Of a DNA stretch of 58,132 bases, positions 1 to 7,554 are shown piece after piece (the first letter of the stretch is position 1; every line of letters begins with the position of its first letter). This stretch comes from Candidatus Saccharibacteria bacterium UBA2951 (lineage in GTDB: Bacteria > Patescibacteriota > Saccharimonadia > Saccharimonadales > Saccharimonadaceae). The stretch spans positions 1,230 to 59,361 of the forward strand of contig DEBR01000002.1 of NCBI GenBank assembly GCA_002348615.1, given 5' to 3'. The translations under genes were made by a program, and so were the position numbers. The notes beneath the pieces are model-generated. The model searched no databases, was not told the origin of the DNA, and saw only the letters and a program-made list of their open reading frames with translations.

Positions 1-566
1 GAAGCAGTACCGACCGCGTCCGTTCCCCCGAGCGTCGCGGTAAGCGTAATAGTCGGTGCTGCAAGCGCCACCCCACCCCCTGAACCAGCACCAGCCTTGT
101 GCTGACTATTGATTGTCACCGTACTTCCGTCTGATTCCTTGCGATATTTAAGTTGCCATGTCGCACAAGCAGAGTTACTGGTACATGTATAAAGGAATGC
201 GTCCTGCGGACTGGCAGGAAGAGTGGTGCCACATACGATTGAATTAGTGCCGTCAGCAGCACGAGGCGCTTGAAGGGCTTTTGCATCGACAAGGCTTTTA
301 AGCGTCGTAGACTTTACGGTTGCAGGCGCAGCAGTAAGAAGCGGACAGCTTGGGTACTCAAAGTTTTCATCGTAATATTTTTCAAGCGCCGTAGTAATAA
401 TGATCGACTTTGACTGGCGTTCGCCGTCTCTGGCTTTTTGCTCGTACTTTGTGGTCGAAAGCATGGTTAAGCCAGTAAGAATAGTGATTGCAGTGATAAC
501 CACCAGCACCTCAATGACGGTGAATGCCCTGCTCGATAGAAAGCTGAAACGTTTTATCTTGCTCAT
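1..566 (-). CDS. type IV prepilin-like protein (partial, runs off left edge)
   Basis: The gene starts at 566 and is still open at base 1, so its C-terminus is missing. The N-terminus has a short basic leader and then the type III prepilin signal AFTVIEVLVVITAI, with cleavage expected before Phe and Glu at mature position 5, followed by a hydrophobic helix. This marks type IV pilins and pseudopilins, processed by the prepilin peptidase at the membrane. The visible part has four cysteines and then a Gly/Ala-rich linker leading into a further Thr-rich segment, so it is larger than a plain major pilin. A TATACT box at 582-587 gives a leader of only about nine bases and there is no Shine-Dalgarno site. 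The pilin class is firm; the exact role is not. Confidence 0.85.
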   Translation of the reverse strand, partial: MSKIKRFSFLSSRAFTVIEVLVVITAITILTGLTMLSTTKYEQKARDGERQSKSIIITTALEKYYDENFEYPSCPLLTAAPATVKSTTLKSLVDAKALQAPRAADGTNSIVCGTTLPASPQDAFLYTCTSNSACATWQLKYRKESDGSTVTINSQHKAGAGSGGGVALAAPTITLTATLGGTDAVGTA

Positions 567-659
567 GGTTGTGTTACAGCAAGTATACCCTACCAAGCAA
601 GTTTAATACAAATCCATTTTCACGATGGGTTGAATATATCAGTGCTCTCGAAAAACAAT

Positions 660-1793
660 CTAGTGGATGTACTGGTACGTACCAGCCTGACCGGCTGAAA
701 TTGTACGGTCGTTGACACGGTTAAATCCGCCGTATGCCAGATTGTTCATCTCGGTAATGACAATGTCACCATTGGCAAGGACACGTTCGACGACACCAAC
801 ATGACCGAAGTAGCCAGCCATGTCTACCAGAACGGCACCAGCTGCTGGTGTACGATTTACCAAGTAACCAGCGGCGCGGGCGCTTGACGCCCAAGTATTG
901 GCATTACCCCAGAAGCTTCCGACCGGACGGCCAAGTTGCATACGGCGTTCATAGGCGTACCATGTACAGTTACCTGGAGCGTAGCGGTTACCAGCAGAGG
1001 CGTAGACATTTCCAAGGCGCGATGAACCACCTGAAACACCGACAGCAGCTCGCACCACAGGGGCAGGTGCTGGCTTGACGCCGTCAGGGATGATAAGACG
1101 CTGACCAGCGGTAATGCTGCTTAGTTCCAGGTTGTTGACCGTGACAATACGGTCGGCATTCGAGTTGTACTTGCTCGCAATTGACTGGACGGTATCACCG
1201 GCACCAACGGTGTGTAACAGACCGTTAGTCGGCAGGATTGCGATCGTGCGGCCAGGTTCAATAGCGTCCGTGTTCCCAAGGTTATTGGCGTTTCGGACGG
1301 TGTCGGCAGTAATACTGAACTTCGCAGCGATCGACGGCACCGTATCACCTTGTACCGTCACGTAATTGATAATATCTGTGCGCGTGCTGTTCGGCTGGAT
1401 AATTTGCGGTTTTGTAATAGCGGAACTGTCGGTCTGTGCCAACTCGCTCTTGGCAGCCAGCGAAATTGACATGTTCGCGACGTTGTCTGCGATTGGCAGA
1501 TTAGCACGACTCGCAAGATCGGCAGCAACATCGGTAGCGACCACTTGGTCAACCGAAGGTGCAGCTTCTTCTGAAGTTGTTGCAGGAGTTTGAAGACTGC
1601 TGCTTACAACAGCAGCTGCCTGCCCACTAGCTTTTTGCGGTGATTGATAGCCAATGGCTACCACCGCGATAAGCAGCAGGAAAGCACCTGCGTAAGCAGC
1701 GATTTTACTTGCAGACGGGGCGTTGGATTTTTTCCGTGTCCCTGTGTGTTTGTGTAATACCTGCTGACGCAAGGCGGTGGTGGACGATGCCAA
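660..1793 (-). CDS. LysM-LysM-CHAP cell-wall hydrolase, membrane anchored
   Basis: Probable peptidoglycan amidase/endopeptidase acting outside the cell. Residues about 31-49 form an N-terminal membrane segment; two LysM peptidoglycan-binding modules follow (about 141-190 and 192-238), then a CHAP domain from about 262 to the end. The CHAP nucleophile is in GNCTWYAYERR and the histidine in FGHVGVVE. No ATG is available near the 5' end; the frame opens with TTG at 1793, and an alternative TTG at 1757 is possible, so the start is uncertain. It is expressed from a strong promoter at 2059-2087 through a long folded leader, which suggests RNA-level control. It could serve the cell's own wall or act on a neighbouring cell. 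Confidence 0.9.
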   Translation of the reverse strand: MASSTTALRQQVLHKHTGTRKKSNAPSASKIAAYAGAFLLLIAVVAIGYQSPQKASGQAAAVVSSSLQTPATTSEEAAPSVDQVVATDVAADLASRANLPIADNVANMSISLAAKSELAQTDSSAITKPQIIQPNSTRTDIINYVTVQGDTVPSIAAKFSITADTVRNANNLGNTDAIEPGRTIAILPTNGLLHTVGAGDTVQSIASKYNSNADRIVTVNNLELSSITAGQRLIIPDGVKPAPAPVVRAAVGVSGGSSRLGNVYASAGNRYAPGNCTWYAYERRMQLGRPVGSFWGNANTWASSARAAGYLVNRTPAAGAVLVDMAGYFGHVGVVERVLANGDIVITEMNNLAYGGFNRVNDRTISAGQAGTYQYIH

Positions 1794-2052
1794 GCCTAAA
1801 CTTGGATCTGTGGGGTTACGAATTATCGTTCTCCTGCCACTCGGATTACTCCGGAGGGCGACTACCCATACTAAGTCTTTCTTCTCGCAGTAGAACAGGA
1901 CACAATCGTCGACCTTTATTAAATAGTAATGGTTGTTCTAATTCTGTGTCCGTAGCGACAGTTCTGGGCAGTGCGCATTTACCGGGTATAAGCATTCCTC
2001 TCGCAGTGTGGGTCAACGACCCTTGTCATGCTGAAATCCCGTAAATGTGCTG
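1794..2052 (-). ncRNA. candidate structured leader RNA of the CHAP hydrolase gene
   Basis: This 260-base stretch has no gene. In the minus-strand transcript three nested helices are visible: GTAAATG-type arms at 2038-2047 and 1976-1986, AGCAT/ATGCT at 2028-2032 and 1991-1995, and GGGTC/GACCC at 2010-2022. A 13-base motif, ACTGCGAGARGAA, occurs twice (1995-2007 and 1879-1891) with one difference. Two further helices, GGACACA (1945-1951 with 1898-1904) and AGAACA (1934-1939 with 1892-1897), cross each other like a pseudoknot or a switch. Small hairpins CGGA-GTAA-TCCG and ACGA-TAAT-TCGT lie near the start codon. I do not recognise the class; actinobacterial wall hydrolase genes often carry c-di-AMP riboswitches, but the expected signature was not found. 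Confidence 0.45.
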
Positions 2053-2058
2053 TAATCA

Positions 2059-2087
2059 ATAATAGCAATGCTTGCAGAGAGTGTCAA
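2059..2087 (-). promoter_or_regulatory. strong promoter of the CHAP gene leader
   Basis: On the minus strand: TTGACA (2082-2087), a 17-base spacer, and TATTAT (2059-2064) preceded by TGC, an extended -10. Transcription should start near 2052. Confidence 0.75.
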
Positions 2088-2122
2088 TACGTTTTTTAAT
2101 ATATATTTTTAGTGATTGTCAA

Positions 2123-3328
2123 CTAAATGATTTGACACTTTTTCTGACAATGCTCTCTAATATTCCGCTCGTGTTCCTCGTTTGTGTGCGCGAAGTACGT
2201 CTTGTCGTCGTCACCACTAAGAAAATACAAGTAGTCACCAGGCGCAGGTTTACCGACAGCCCTAAGCGCCACGATTCCAGGTGAAGAGATCGGGCCTGGT
2301 GGTAGCCCCGTATACCGGCGAGTATTGTACGGCGAATCAATATCGACACTTCTCGCCTGACCGGTTTTATCGGCTACATACTGATACGTCACGTCTGAAC
2401 CAAGCTGAATTCCCTTACTTAGTCGAAGTTCAAATACTTGAGCGACCTGCGCGGCATCACTTGGCGTGGCGACCTCACGCTGAATAATCGACGCCAAGGT
2501 AATACCCTGGTACAAGCTAAAGCCTTTGGCTTGGTACAGCGCGGCGAGGTTTTCTTGCTTCACTACTGACTCGAATTGGTCGAAAGTGCGCTCTAAAATC
2601 TGTTCCGGAGTGGCATCGGCCGGAAAGTTATAGGTTTCTCCGTAAATATAGCCTTCCAAGTCCGAACCGGCCGGCTTCCCTGAAAACAGTAGAGGCCGGT
2701 CGTACGCCTTACCAAGTGCCGCATCCACCTTCGCTGCGGAATAGCCGGCGTCAAGCAGTACTTGGCGGTGTTTTGCCAGAGTTGCCCCAGGCAGGAAGGT
2801 AATCGAAAACGTATCGGTATTTCCAGATGTCAAATGCCCGACGATGGTCGGTACATCGTCTGACTTGCTTAACCGGTACGCACCGGATTGGAGTTGCCCG
2901 GCCTTGCCTTGCAGACGGACGTACCAGCCGAACGCAGCTTCGCTCCGTATTAGGTTGTTTTTCTTCAATGTAGCAGCGATGGTCGCAGGGTCACTCCCGG
3001 GTTCAACCGTTACCCGCACCTTTTCAGTACTACCCGGTTCTACCGCTGTTAGCGCCTGTGAGTACCAAATGAAGCCCCCGAGCAGGGCTGTGAACATAAT
3101 GCCTACGATGCCTGCGATCAGCGCAAGCACGCGCCGCTTACCGGACTTTTTCTTGCCTTCTTGCGCTTCGGCAACGCTCGGCTCGTTTTCGGGTAGTTTG
3201 ATACCTGCAGACAAATCGACTTTCGTCGATTCCGCCTGATCAGTAGCGTCAGGAATACCCGCAGGACGCTGTCCTAGCGTTGATTTGCGATCGTCCGGGC
3301 GCTTCGGTGGAACTATGTCGCCTCTCAC
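2123..3328 (-). CDS. mltG: endolytic murein transglycosylase MltG
   Basis: Cuts nascent glycan strands at the membrane and sets the end of peptidoglycan polymerisation. The 401-residue protein has a cytoplasmic polar N-terminus, one membrane segment (about 67-89), and an outer YceG/MltG domain. The catalytic Glu lies in ASIIQREVATPSDAAQVA, and the family's conserved SDVTYQY and SPYNTRRYTGLPPGPISSPG stretches are present. The GTG start overlaps the ruvX stop by three bases, the usual ruvX-mltG order. It closes a four-gene operon that begins with an FtsA-like gene, which ties it to growth or division. The C-terminus ends in a Cys/Lys-rich tail (REHCQKKCQII) that I cannot interpret. Confidence 0.93.
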   Translation of the reverse strand: MRGDIVPPKRPDDRKSTLGQRPAGIPDATDQAESTKVDLSAGIKLPENEPSVAEAQEGKKKSGKRRVLALIAGIVGIMFTALLGGFIWYSQALTAVEPGSTEKVRVTVEPGSDPATIAATLKKNNLIRSEAAFGWYVRLQGKAGQLQSGAYRLSKSDDVPTIVGHLTSGNTDTFSITFLPGATLAKHRQVLLDAGYSAAKVDAALGKAYDRPLLFSGKPAGSDLEGYIYGETYNFPADATPEQILERTFDQFESVVKQENLAALYQAKGFSLYQGITLASIIQREVATPSDAAQVAQVFELRLSKGIQLGSDVTYQYVADKTGQARSVDIDSPYNTRRYTGLPPGPISSPGIVALRAVGKPAPGDYLYFLSGDDDKTYFAHTNEEHERNIREHCQKKCQII

Positions 3329-3732
3329 AAATACTGCTCCATGTAGTCCTGTAGGATAATCGCGGCCGCTTCGCTGTCAATGTCTCCCTTGTCATAGCCC
3401 GTACCTCGTGACTTTAGCCGGTTCTCAGCCATAACACTGGTCAGCGACTCATCTTGGAACACGATGTCGGCGTCAAAGTCGCGTAATTTCGATGCGAACT
3501 CTTCGACAAACGTGGTCTGCGCAGTCGGTTCACCCGCCTGGTTACGCGGGTAACCAATGACGATAGTATCGACAGCGTTATCTATCACTAAGCGCGCAAG
3601 TGCTTCTATTTCATTCCCATCCACTTCAACGACACCATGAGGAATAGCGATACGAACACCACTGTCAGCTACTGCCACGCCTATCCGAGCCGCTCCCACG
3701 TCCAATCCGAGAAGCTGCTTAGTTCGTGTCAT
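3325..3732 (-). CDS. ruvX: RuvX/YqgF Holliday-junction resolvase-like nuclease
   Basis: RNase H-fold nuclease of 135 residues, linked in other bacteria to pre-16S rRNA 5' end processing and to recombination. The acidic motifs are visible: LGLDVGAARIGVAVAD at the N-terminus, VIGYPRNQAGEPTAQ (usually VVGLP), DESLTSVMAE, and DIDSEAAAIILQDYM near the C-terminus. The ATG at 3732 lies inside the end of the preceding gene (14-base overlap), and its stop overlaps the mltG start, so the three genes are translationally coupled. Confidence 0.93.
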   Translation of the reverse strand: MTRTKQLLGLDVGAARIGVAVADSGVRIAIPHGVVEVDGNEIEALARLVIDNAVDTIVIGYPRNQAGEPTAQTTFVEEFASKLRDFDADIVFQDESLTSVMAENRLKSRGTGYDKGDIDSEAAAIILQDYMEQYL

Positions 3733-5356
3733 TGACCTTGAATACTACATTTACCTTGTCTTCGTCGTTCGGCACCGTACCTACCCAGAACGGGAAGAAG
3801 TTGACTTCGACATTTTCAATGCCTCGTACAGACTGCAGCGCTTCCTGGATCTCGCCGGCTTTTTGGCCCATCGCGAGCTTAGCAATTTTGGCCTCATCCA
3901 GCTTCGGTCCGATTTTGGCCGTCGCAATGAGCGTCAATTCGGCACCTTCCTTAGAGTTCGTCACGTCCTGGAATTCCGCCTTTGATTTGCCGGTATCGTA
4001 CACGCGTTGGTTCGATTCGCCGGAGAGTTGCTTCTTAAAGTACGCGTTTAAATAGCTGTCGATCTCGTCGGTCTTAAGGCCATATATTCCGTAGACAACA
4101 GTCGCGGTCAGCGTGGCATTACCACTGGCAGACTCAACGCCCACATCCGGTGTCGACTTAACGTCGTTGTAGTCAACCCGGTAACTGCCGTCTATGTATT
4201 TTGCGCCCTTTAGCGATGACTTTAACTGTGATTCCATTTCTTTGGACTCACTGTCGGTCAACTCATCTTTCGCTTTCTGAATGTCTTCGGTGGTGACAAC
4301 CTTAACAACCTTGTCGGTTCCACCAGATGTCGGTGCGGTAAAGTTTGCAGAGGCACCATTCGGCGCACCGGACAGACTGCCTGATGCCGCATTGTATTTC
4401 GCTCCGCCTTCGGCAGCGGTGACGCCAACGGTAGCGCTCCCCGGACAGGCTACGGGGAAACAACTTCCACCCAATGTACTGGCCGGTATTACAACCGAGC
4501 TATTGGTGACGAATACCAGTCCATCACTCGTACTTAGCTGAGTGCCTGCAGGAACTGATGTGCTGGTCTGTGATTGTTGCGTCAGCTTGACGTTACTCGT
4601 GGCCTTCGCTCCGACGTTCTTCGAGCCCGACGCGGCAAAGTCAATCGATTTCTTTTCGCTTTTAACAACCTTGACGGCCTTTATAGTGTTCTTCGAAAGA
4701 TCGGTCGTAAGTTTGTCGCCTACTGCTACCTTGGTATTCACCGGCGTGTCGTTCGTCTTGGCAGAAACCACGACCGTCGCTCGTGGCGCGAACACGATAG
4801 CCCACACCAGGAACGCGATTAGTAGTACGCCGCCTCCAACGGCCAAAAGCATCTTCTTTCGGAACGTATTGAAGTTTGGCACCTTCACACCGGACTTCGC
4901 TCGGGCCGGCTTGGTGGGCTGCCCAGCTTTTGGCGGCTTCGCCAACTCGTCGGCCTTGAATGCCGGGGCGGTGGCGATTTCATCAACCACGTCGTCTTCA
5001 GGCAAGCGCGCATGCTCGCCAATCGGCAGCTCATTTCCATCAATCACGTCTTCGCCGTCGTCAACCTCAAGCGCCGCAATTGGCGCCAATTCCGGTTTTG
5101 ATTGCAAGTTCTTGGCGACAGGAAGCTTAGCAGCGGCGGCCAGACTCATGAGAGCATGATTGCTGGTTATCACCACGAGGCGTTTGTCGCTTTGTTCGGC
5201 GGCGCGCCCCAAAAGACGCAAGTTAACGGCAGACTGCAATACGCCGATACGCTTAGGTGGTACAAGCGCGACGATCTTTTCTTTCGAAGCCTTGACCTTC
5301 GAAATAATCGCGGTGATGTCGTCTTCGACATCGATGTATATGACGTCTTTGTGCAT
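3719..5356 (-). CDS. membrane protein of the 'baseplate J-like' type seen in Patescibacteria
   Basis: A 545-residue protein with three parts. Residues 1 to about 100 form a soluble alpha/beta region (KIVALVPPKRIGVLQSAVN, RLVVITSNHAL). A Pro/Lys-rich linker and a single membrane segment follow (about 169-190). The rest is an outer Ser/Thr/Val-rich beta domain with a Cys pair (GSCFPVACPG) and three acidic alpha/beta repeats. Related proteins are often labelled baseplate J-like, but no phage genes are nearby, so that name should not be read as phage origin. It sits three bases after the FtsA-like gene, and the pair is probably one membrane machine, for example linking an internal ATPase to the wall or to pili. 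That role is inference. Confidence 0.8.
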   Translation of the reverse strand: MHKDVIYIDVEDDITAIISKVKASKEKIVALVPPKRIGVLQSAVNLRLLGRAAEQSDKRLVVITSNHALMSLAAAAKLPVAKNLQSKPELAPIAALEVDDGEDVIDGNELPIGEHARLPEDDVVDEIATAPAFKADELAKPPKAGQPTKPARAKSGVKVPNFNTFRKKMLLAVGGGVLLIAFLVWAIVFAPRATVVVSAKTNDTPVNTKVAVGDKLTTDLSKNTIKAVKVVKSEKKSIDFAASGSKNVGAKATSNVKLTQQSQTSTSVPAGTQLSTSDGLVFVTNSSVVIPASTLGGSCFPVACPGSATVGVTAAEGGAKYNAASGSLSGAPNGASANFTAPTSGGTDKVVKVVTTEDIQKAKDELTDSESKEMESQLKSSLKGAKYIDGSYRVDYNDVKSTPDVGVESASGNATLTATVVYGIYGLKTDEIDSYLNAYFKKQLSGESNQRVYDTGKSKAEFQDVTNSKEGAELTLIATAKIGPKLDEAKIAKLAMGQKAGEIQEALQSVRGIENVEVNFFPFWVGTVPNDEDKVNVVFKVNDTN

Positions 5357-5359
5357 CTG

Positions 5360-6646
5360 TTAAATTCGTAGAATCCGGTTTAGTTTTTCTTTGATAGAAC
5401 CATCGTCGGCACTGCCCATCATTGTATCATAGCCGACCCTTAAGAGACCCATGGCCGTAATGAACGTGTGGTCGGTCACGCCACCGGTGGTGTCTTCGAT
5501 TCCAATCACCTCGCGCGGCGAAATATGGTGTACGCTCGGACGTTTGGTAAACGGCAGTTCCTTGTACCATTCCTTGCTTTCCAGCGCTTCGACCAACTTC
5601 TCAAGACTTGAGCCACCGCCACATAGCAGAATGCGGTTCGGCAAGTGGTCGACAGAATCGAATTCGCTAAGCGCCAGCTCGACGCCAGCCAGCCACACCT
5701 CTATCGTCTTATCAATCGCCGCTTCGGCCTGTTTTTTGACCGACGGCTTAATGTTCTCGTGACCGAGGTTCACCTTCAGCTTTTCTGCATCACCGTATGT
5801 CAAGTCCATTTCGCTGGCAATCGTACGAGTAAAGCTTCGCCCTCCTATGCCGAACATCTTAGTGCCTTCAACACCGCCGTCGTTCACTACCGCGATATCG
5901 GTCGTTCCACCACCGACGTCGGTTAAAATGGCGGTAAAGTTGCTGCTGGCATCGTTACCCAGCACGCTTCGACTGACCGCGAACGGTTCGGCGGCGACAG
6001 CGATAAGTTCAAGCGCCAGTTCATCAGCGACGCGTTCCAGCGCCCCAATGTGAACCATCGGCGCGAACGCCGTATAAATCTGCACCGCCACGTCCTTGCC
6101 CTGAAACCCGATTGGGTTACTCACCTTGTAGCCATCTATGTGAATCGACACGAGTGCTGAGTTTACCAGCTTCACCTCGACTTCTTCGTTGCCGGTTTCA
6201 AGCGCGATCTGCTTTTGGGCTTTGCCCTGGGCGCGTTCCTGGACTTTTTCAATGATGAATTCCATTTCAGAGACGTCGAGCGGCCGGTCGGGCTGCGGCC
6301 GTCGGTAGCGGATCGTGTTAGTCACACCTTTGACCAGCTCGCCTGCAATACCGATTACGACGCGCTTAGCCTGCAGGCCGGCTTGTTCTTCGGCGTCTGA
6401 GAGCGCCGCTTCACAGTTCTGTACCACGCCTGCAATATCGGCAATGGCGCCGGAATGCATGTCGCTGACGTCTTGGCGCTTGCGACCGACGCCGACGATC
6501 TTCAGCTGATCATCTTCAACGCGCGCTATCAATGCTTTCACGAATTCAGTTCCTATATCGAGCGCGACGATGTGCTGCTTATCGTCGGATTCTTGGCGTC
6601 GTTGGTTCAATTCACGAAGTTTTTCGAATACCATAAGTGCTTTCAT
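5360..6646 (-). CDS. ftsA: FtsA/PilM-like actin-fold ATPase
   Basis: A 428-residue ASKHA-fold protein. The phosphate-1 loop is HIVALDIGTEFVKALIA; an SHS2-type insert includes VVIGIAGELVKGVTNTIRYR; the second phosphate loop is ILTDVGGGTTDIAVVND; the adenosine motif is ILLCGGGSSLEKL. The end, SIKEKLNRILRI, could form an amphipathic membrane-targeting helix as in FtsA, which is why I favour FtsA over PilM. No ftsZ is in the window to settle it. A TATAAT box (6645-6650) overlaps the first ATG, so from that promoter translation would start at the next ATG (6634). It heads the operon with the baseplate J-like protein, RuvX and MltG. Confidence 0.85.
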   Translation of the reverse strand: MKALMVFEKLRELNQRRQESDDKQHIVALDIGTEFVKALIARVEDDQLKIVGVGRKRQDVSDMHSGAIADIAGVVQNCEAALSDAEEQAGLQAKRVVIGIAGELVKGVTNTIRYRRPQPDRPLDVSEMEFIIEKVQERAQGKAQKQIALETGNEEVEVKLVNSALVSIHIDGYKVSNPIGFQGKDVAVQIYTAFAPMVHIGALERVADELALELIAVAAEPFAVSRSVLGNDASSNFTAILTDVGGGTTDIAVVNDGGVEGTKMFGIGGRSFTRTIASEMDLTYGDAEKLKVNLGHENIKPSVKKQAEAAIDKTIEVWLAGVELALSEFDSVDHLPNRILLCGGGSSLEKLVEALESKEWYKELPFTKRPSVHHISPREVIGIEDTTGGVTDHTFITAMGLLRVGYDTMMGSADDGSIKEKLNRILRI

Positions 6647-6679
6647 TATATATCAATTGACAACCCGACGGTAGAAATA

Positions 6680-6708
6680 TTGTAATATTTTAATTTTTGT
6701 GTTATAAT
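6680..6708 (+). promoter_or_regulatory. promoter for a leaderless mRNA
   Basis: TTGTAA (6680-6685), 17-base spacer, TATAAT (6703-6708). The ATG at 6715 lies seven bases after the box, at the expected transcription start. The longer TTG-initiated reading from 6697 would contain the box and is rejected. Confidence 0.75.
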
Positions 6709-6714
6709 AAAGGA

Positions 6715-7554
6715 ATGACAGTTGATAGCGGCGGATCATATCTGCGAGAACCATCCGTTTCAGAGCGTGCACTTCAGTTGAAACTAGAAGCGCTCGCTAC
6801 TGCATTACCTTTGAACGACAAGGCTATGATTGAACGGAGCACTGCGTTCGACGAATCATTATCGGATGACATCGATTTTTATAGGTCAAAAAAAGAGCTT
6901 GAGGCGTCGCTTGATCATCGGATCGATCAAGGCTTAAGCGTGAAACTACGCTACAATCCTGCATGGAATGAATTCGTCGCGCGCGAAGTGACGTTTCCTT
7001 TGCCTGGTACCAGTGCTATAAGCGCCAGGCTCGAGTTATCACCAGATTCGTCAAGTTACGACAGCAGTCTTTACGATGAAAGCACCGGAGTGGAGATTAG
7101 CCGGAATCCCGTACAGCTCACGACCATTTCGACGTTACTGGCAAAAGCCGGCGTCAGTCAGCGAATCCCTGGCGCTGGTCAGAATTTAGCCGACGAGGTA
7201 TTTGCAGGCGCGCAACCCGGCGAAAAGCTTACCGTCTCGCAGGCAGCCGTACTACAGGAGAACGAGCTAGAAGGCGATATCCAAGGTGTGACGACCGTCA
7301 GCCGCGATCAAATCTACAGCGACGAAGACATAGTGGATATCGTACGCCTGGTTGATGAGATACATACCGGTGACACGTCACACGCTCGAATTATCTCAAG
7401 CATCCGTTCACAGGACGGTTCCACGATCACTGTCGAGCAAGTCAGCATCAACCACGAAACAGGTCGCGAAACGCGCCGCATGATCGAACTGGACTACGAA
7501 ACGCTTGAAAAATTGATCGCTCACGTCCAGTCAACAATCAATCAGGTCGGTTAG
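6715..7554 (+). CDS. hypothetical protein, 279 residues
   Basis: I do not recognise this protein. It is soluble, acidic and rich in Ser/Thr/Asp/Glu, with no membrane segment and no cysteine. The middle has a beta-like stretch (FVAREVTFPLPGTSAISARL), and the C-terminal third is helical and ends KLIAHVQSTINQVG. The start at 6715 is chosen because a consensus promoter ends seven bases upstream, giving a leaderless message. The stop codon overlaps the stop of the convergent alaS by four bases. Codon use matches its neighbours, so it is a resident gene. Confidence 0.75.
   Translation: MTVDSGGSYLREPSVSERALQLKLEALATALPLNDKAMIERSTAFDESLSDDIDFYRSKKELEASLDHRIDQGLSVKLRYNPAWNEFVAREVTFPLPGTSAISARLELSPDSSSYDSSLYDESTGVEISRNPVQLTTISTLLAKAGVSQRIPGAGQNLADEVFAGAQPGEKLTVSQAAVLQENELEGDIQGVTTVSRDQIYSDEDIVDIVRLVDEIHTGDTSHARIISSIRSQDGSTITVEQVSINHETGRETRRMIELDYETLEKLIAHVQSTINQVG

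Noticed and set aside
1794..2052. Named c-di-AMP (ydaO) riboswitch
   Set aside because: The context suits it, but the expected GGGGAACC and CCGAATCCGACAGCTAACC-like signatures are not there by eye; kept as an unknown structured leader.
3719..5356. Phage baseplate gene or prophage remnant
   Set aside because: The protein resembles ones labelled baseplate J-like, but it lies in a conserved-looking cellular operon with no other phage gene, integrase or attachment site.
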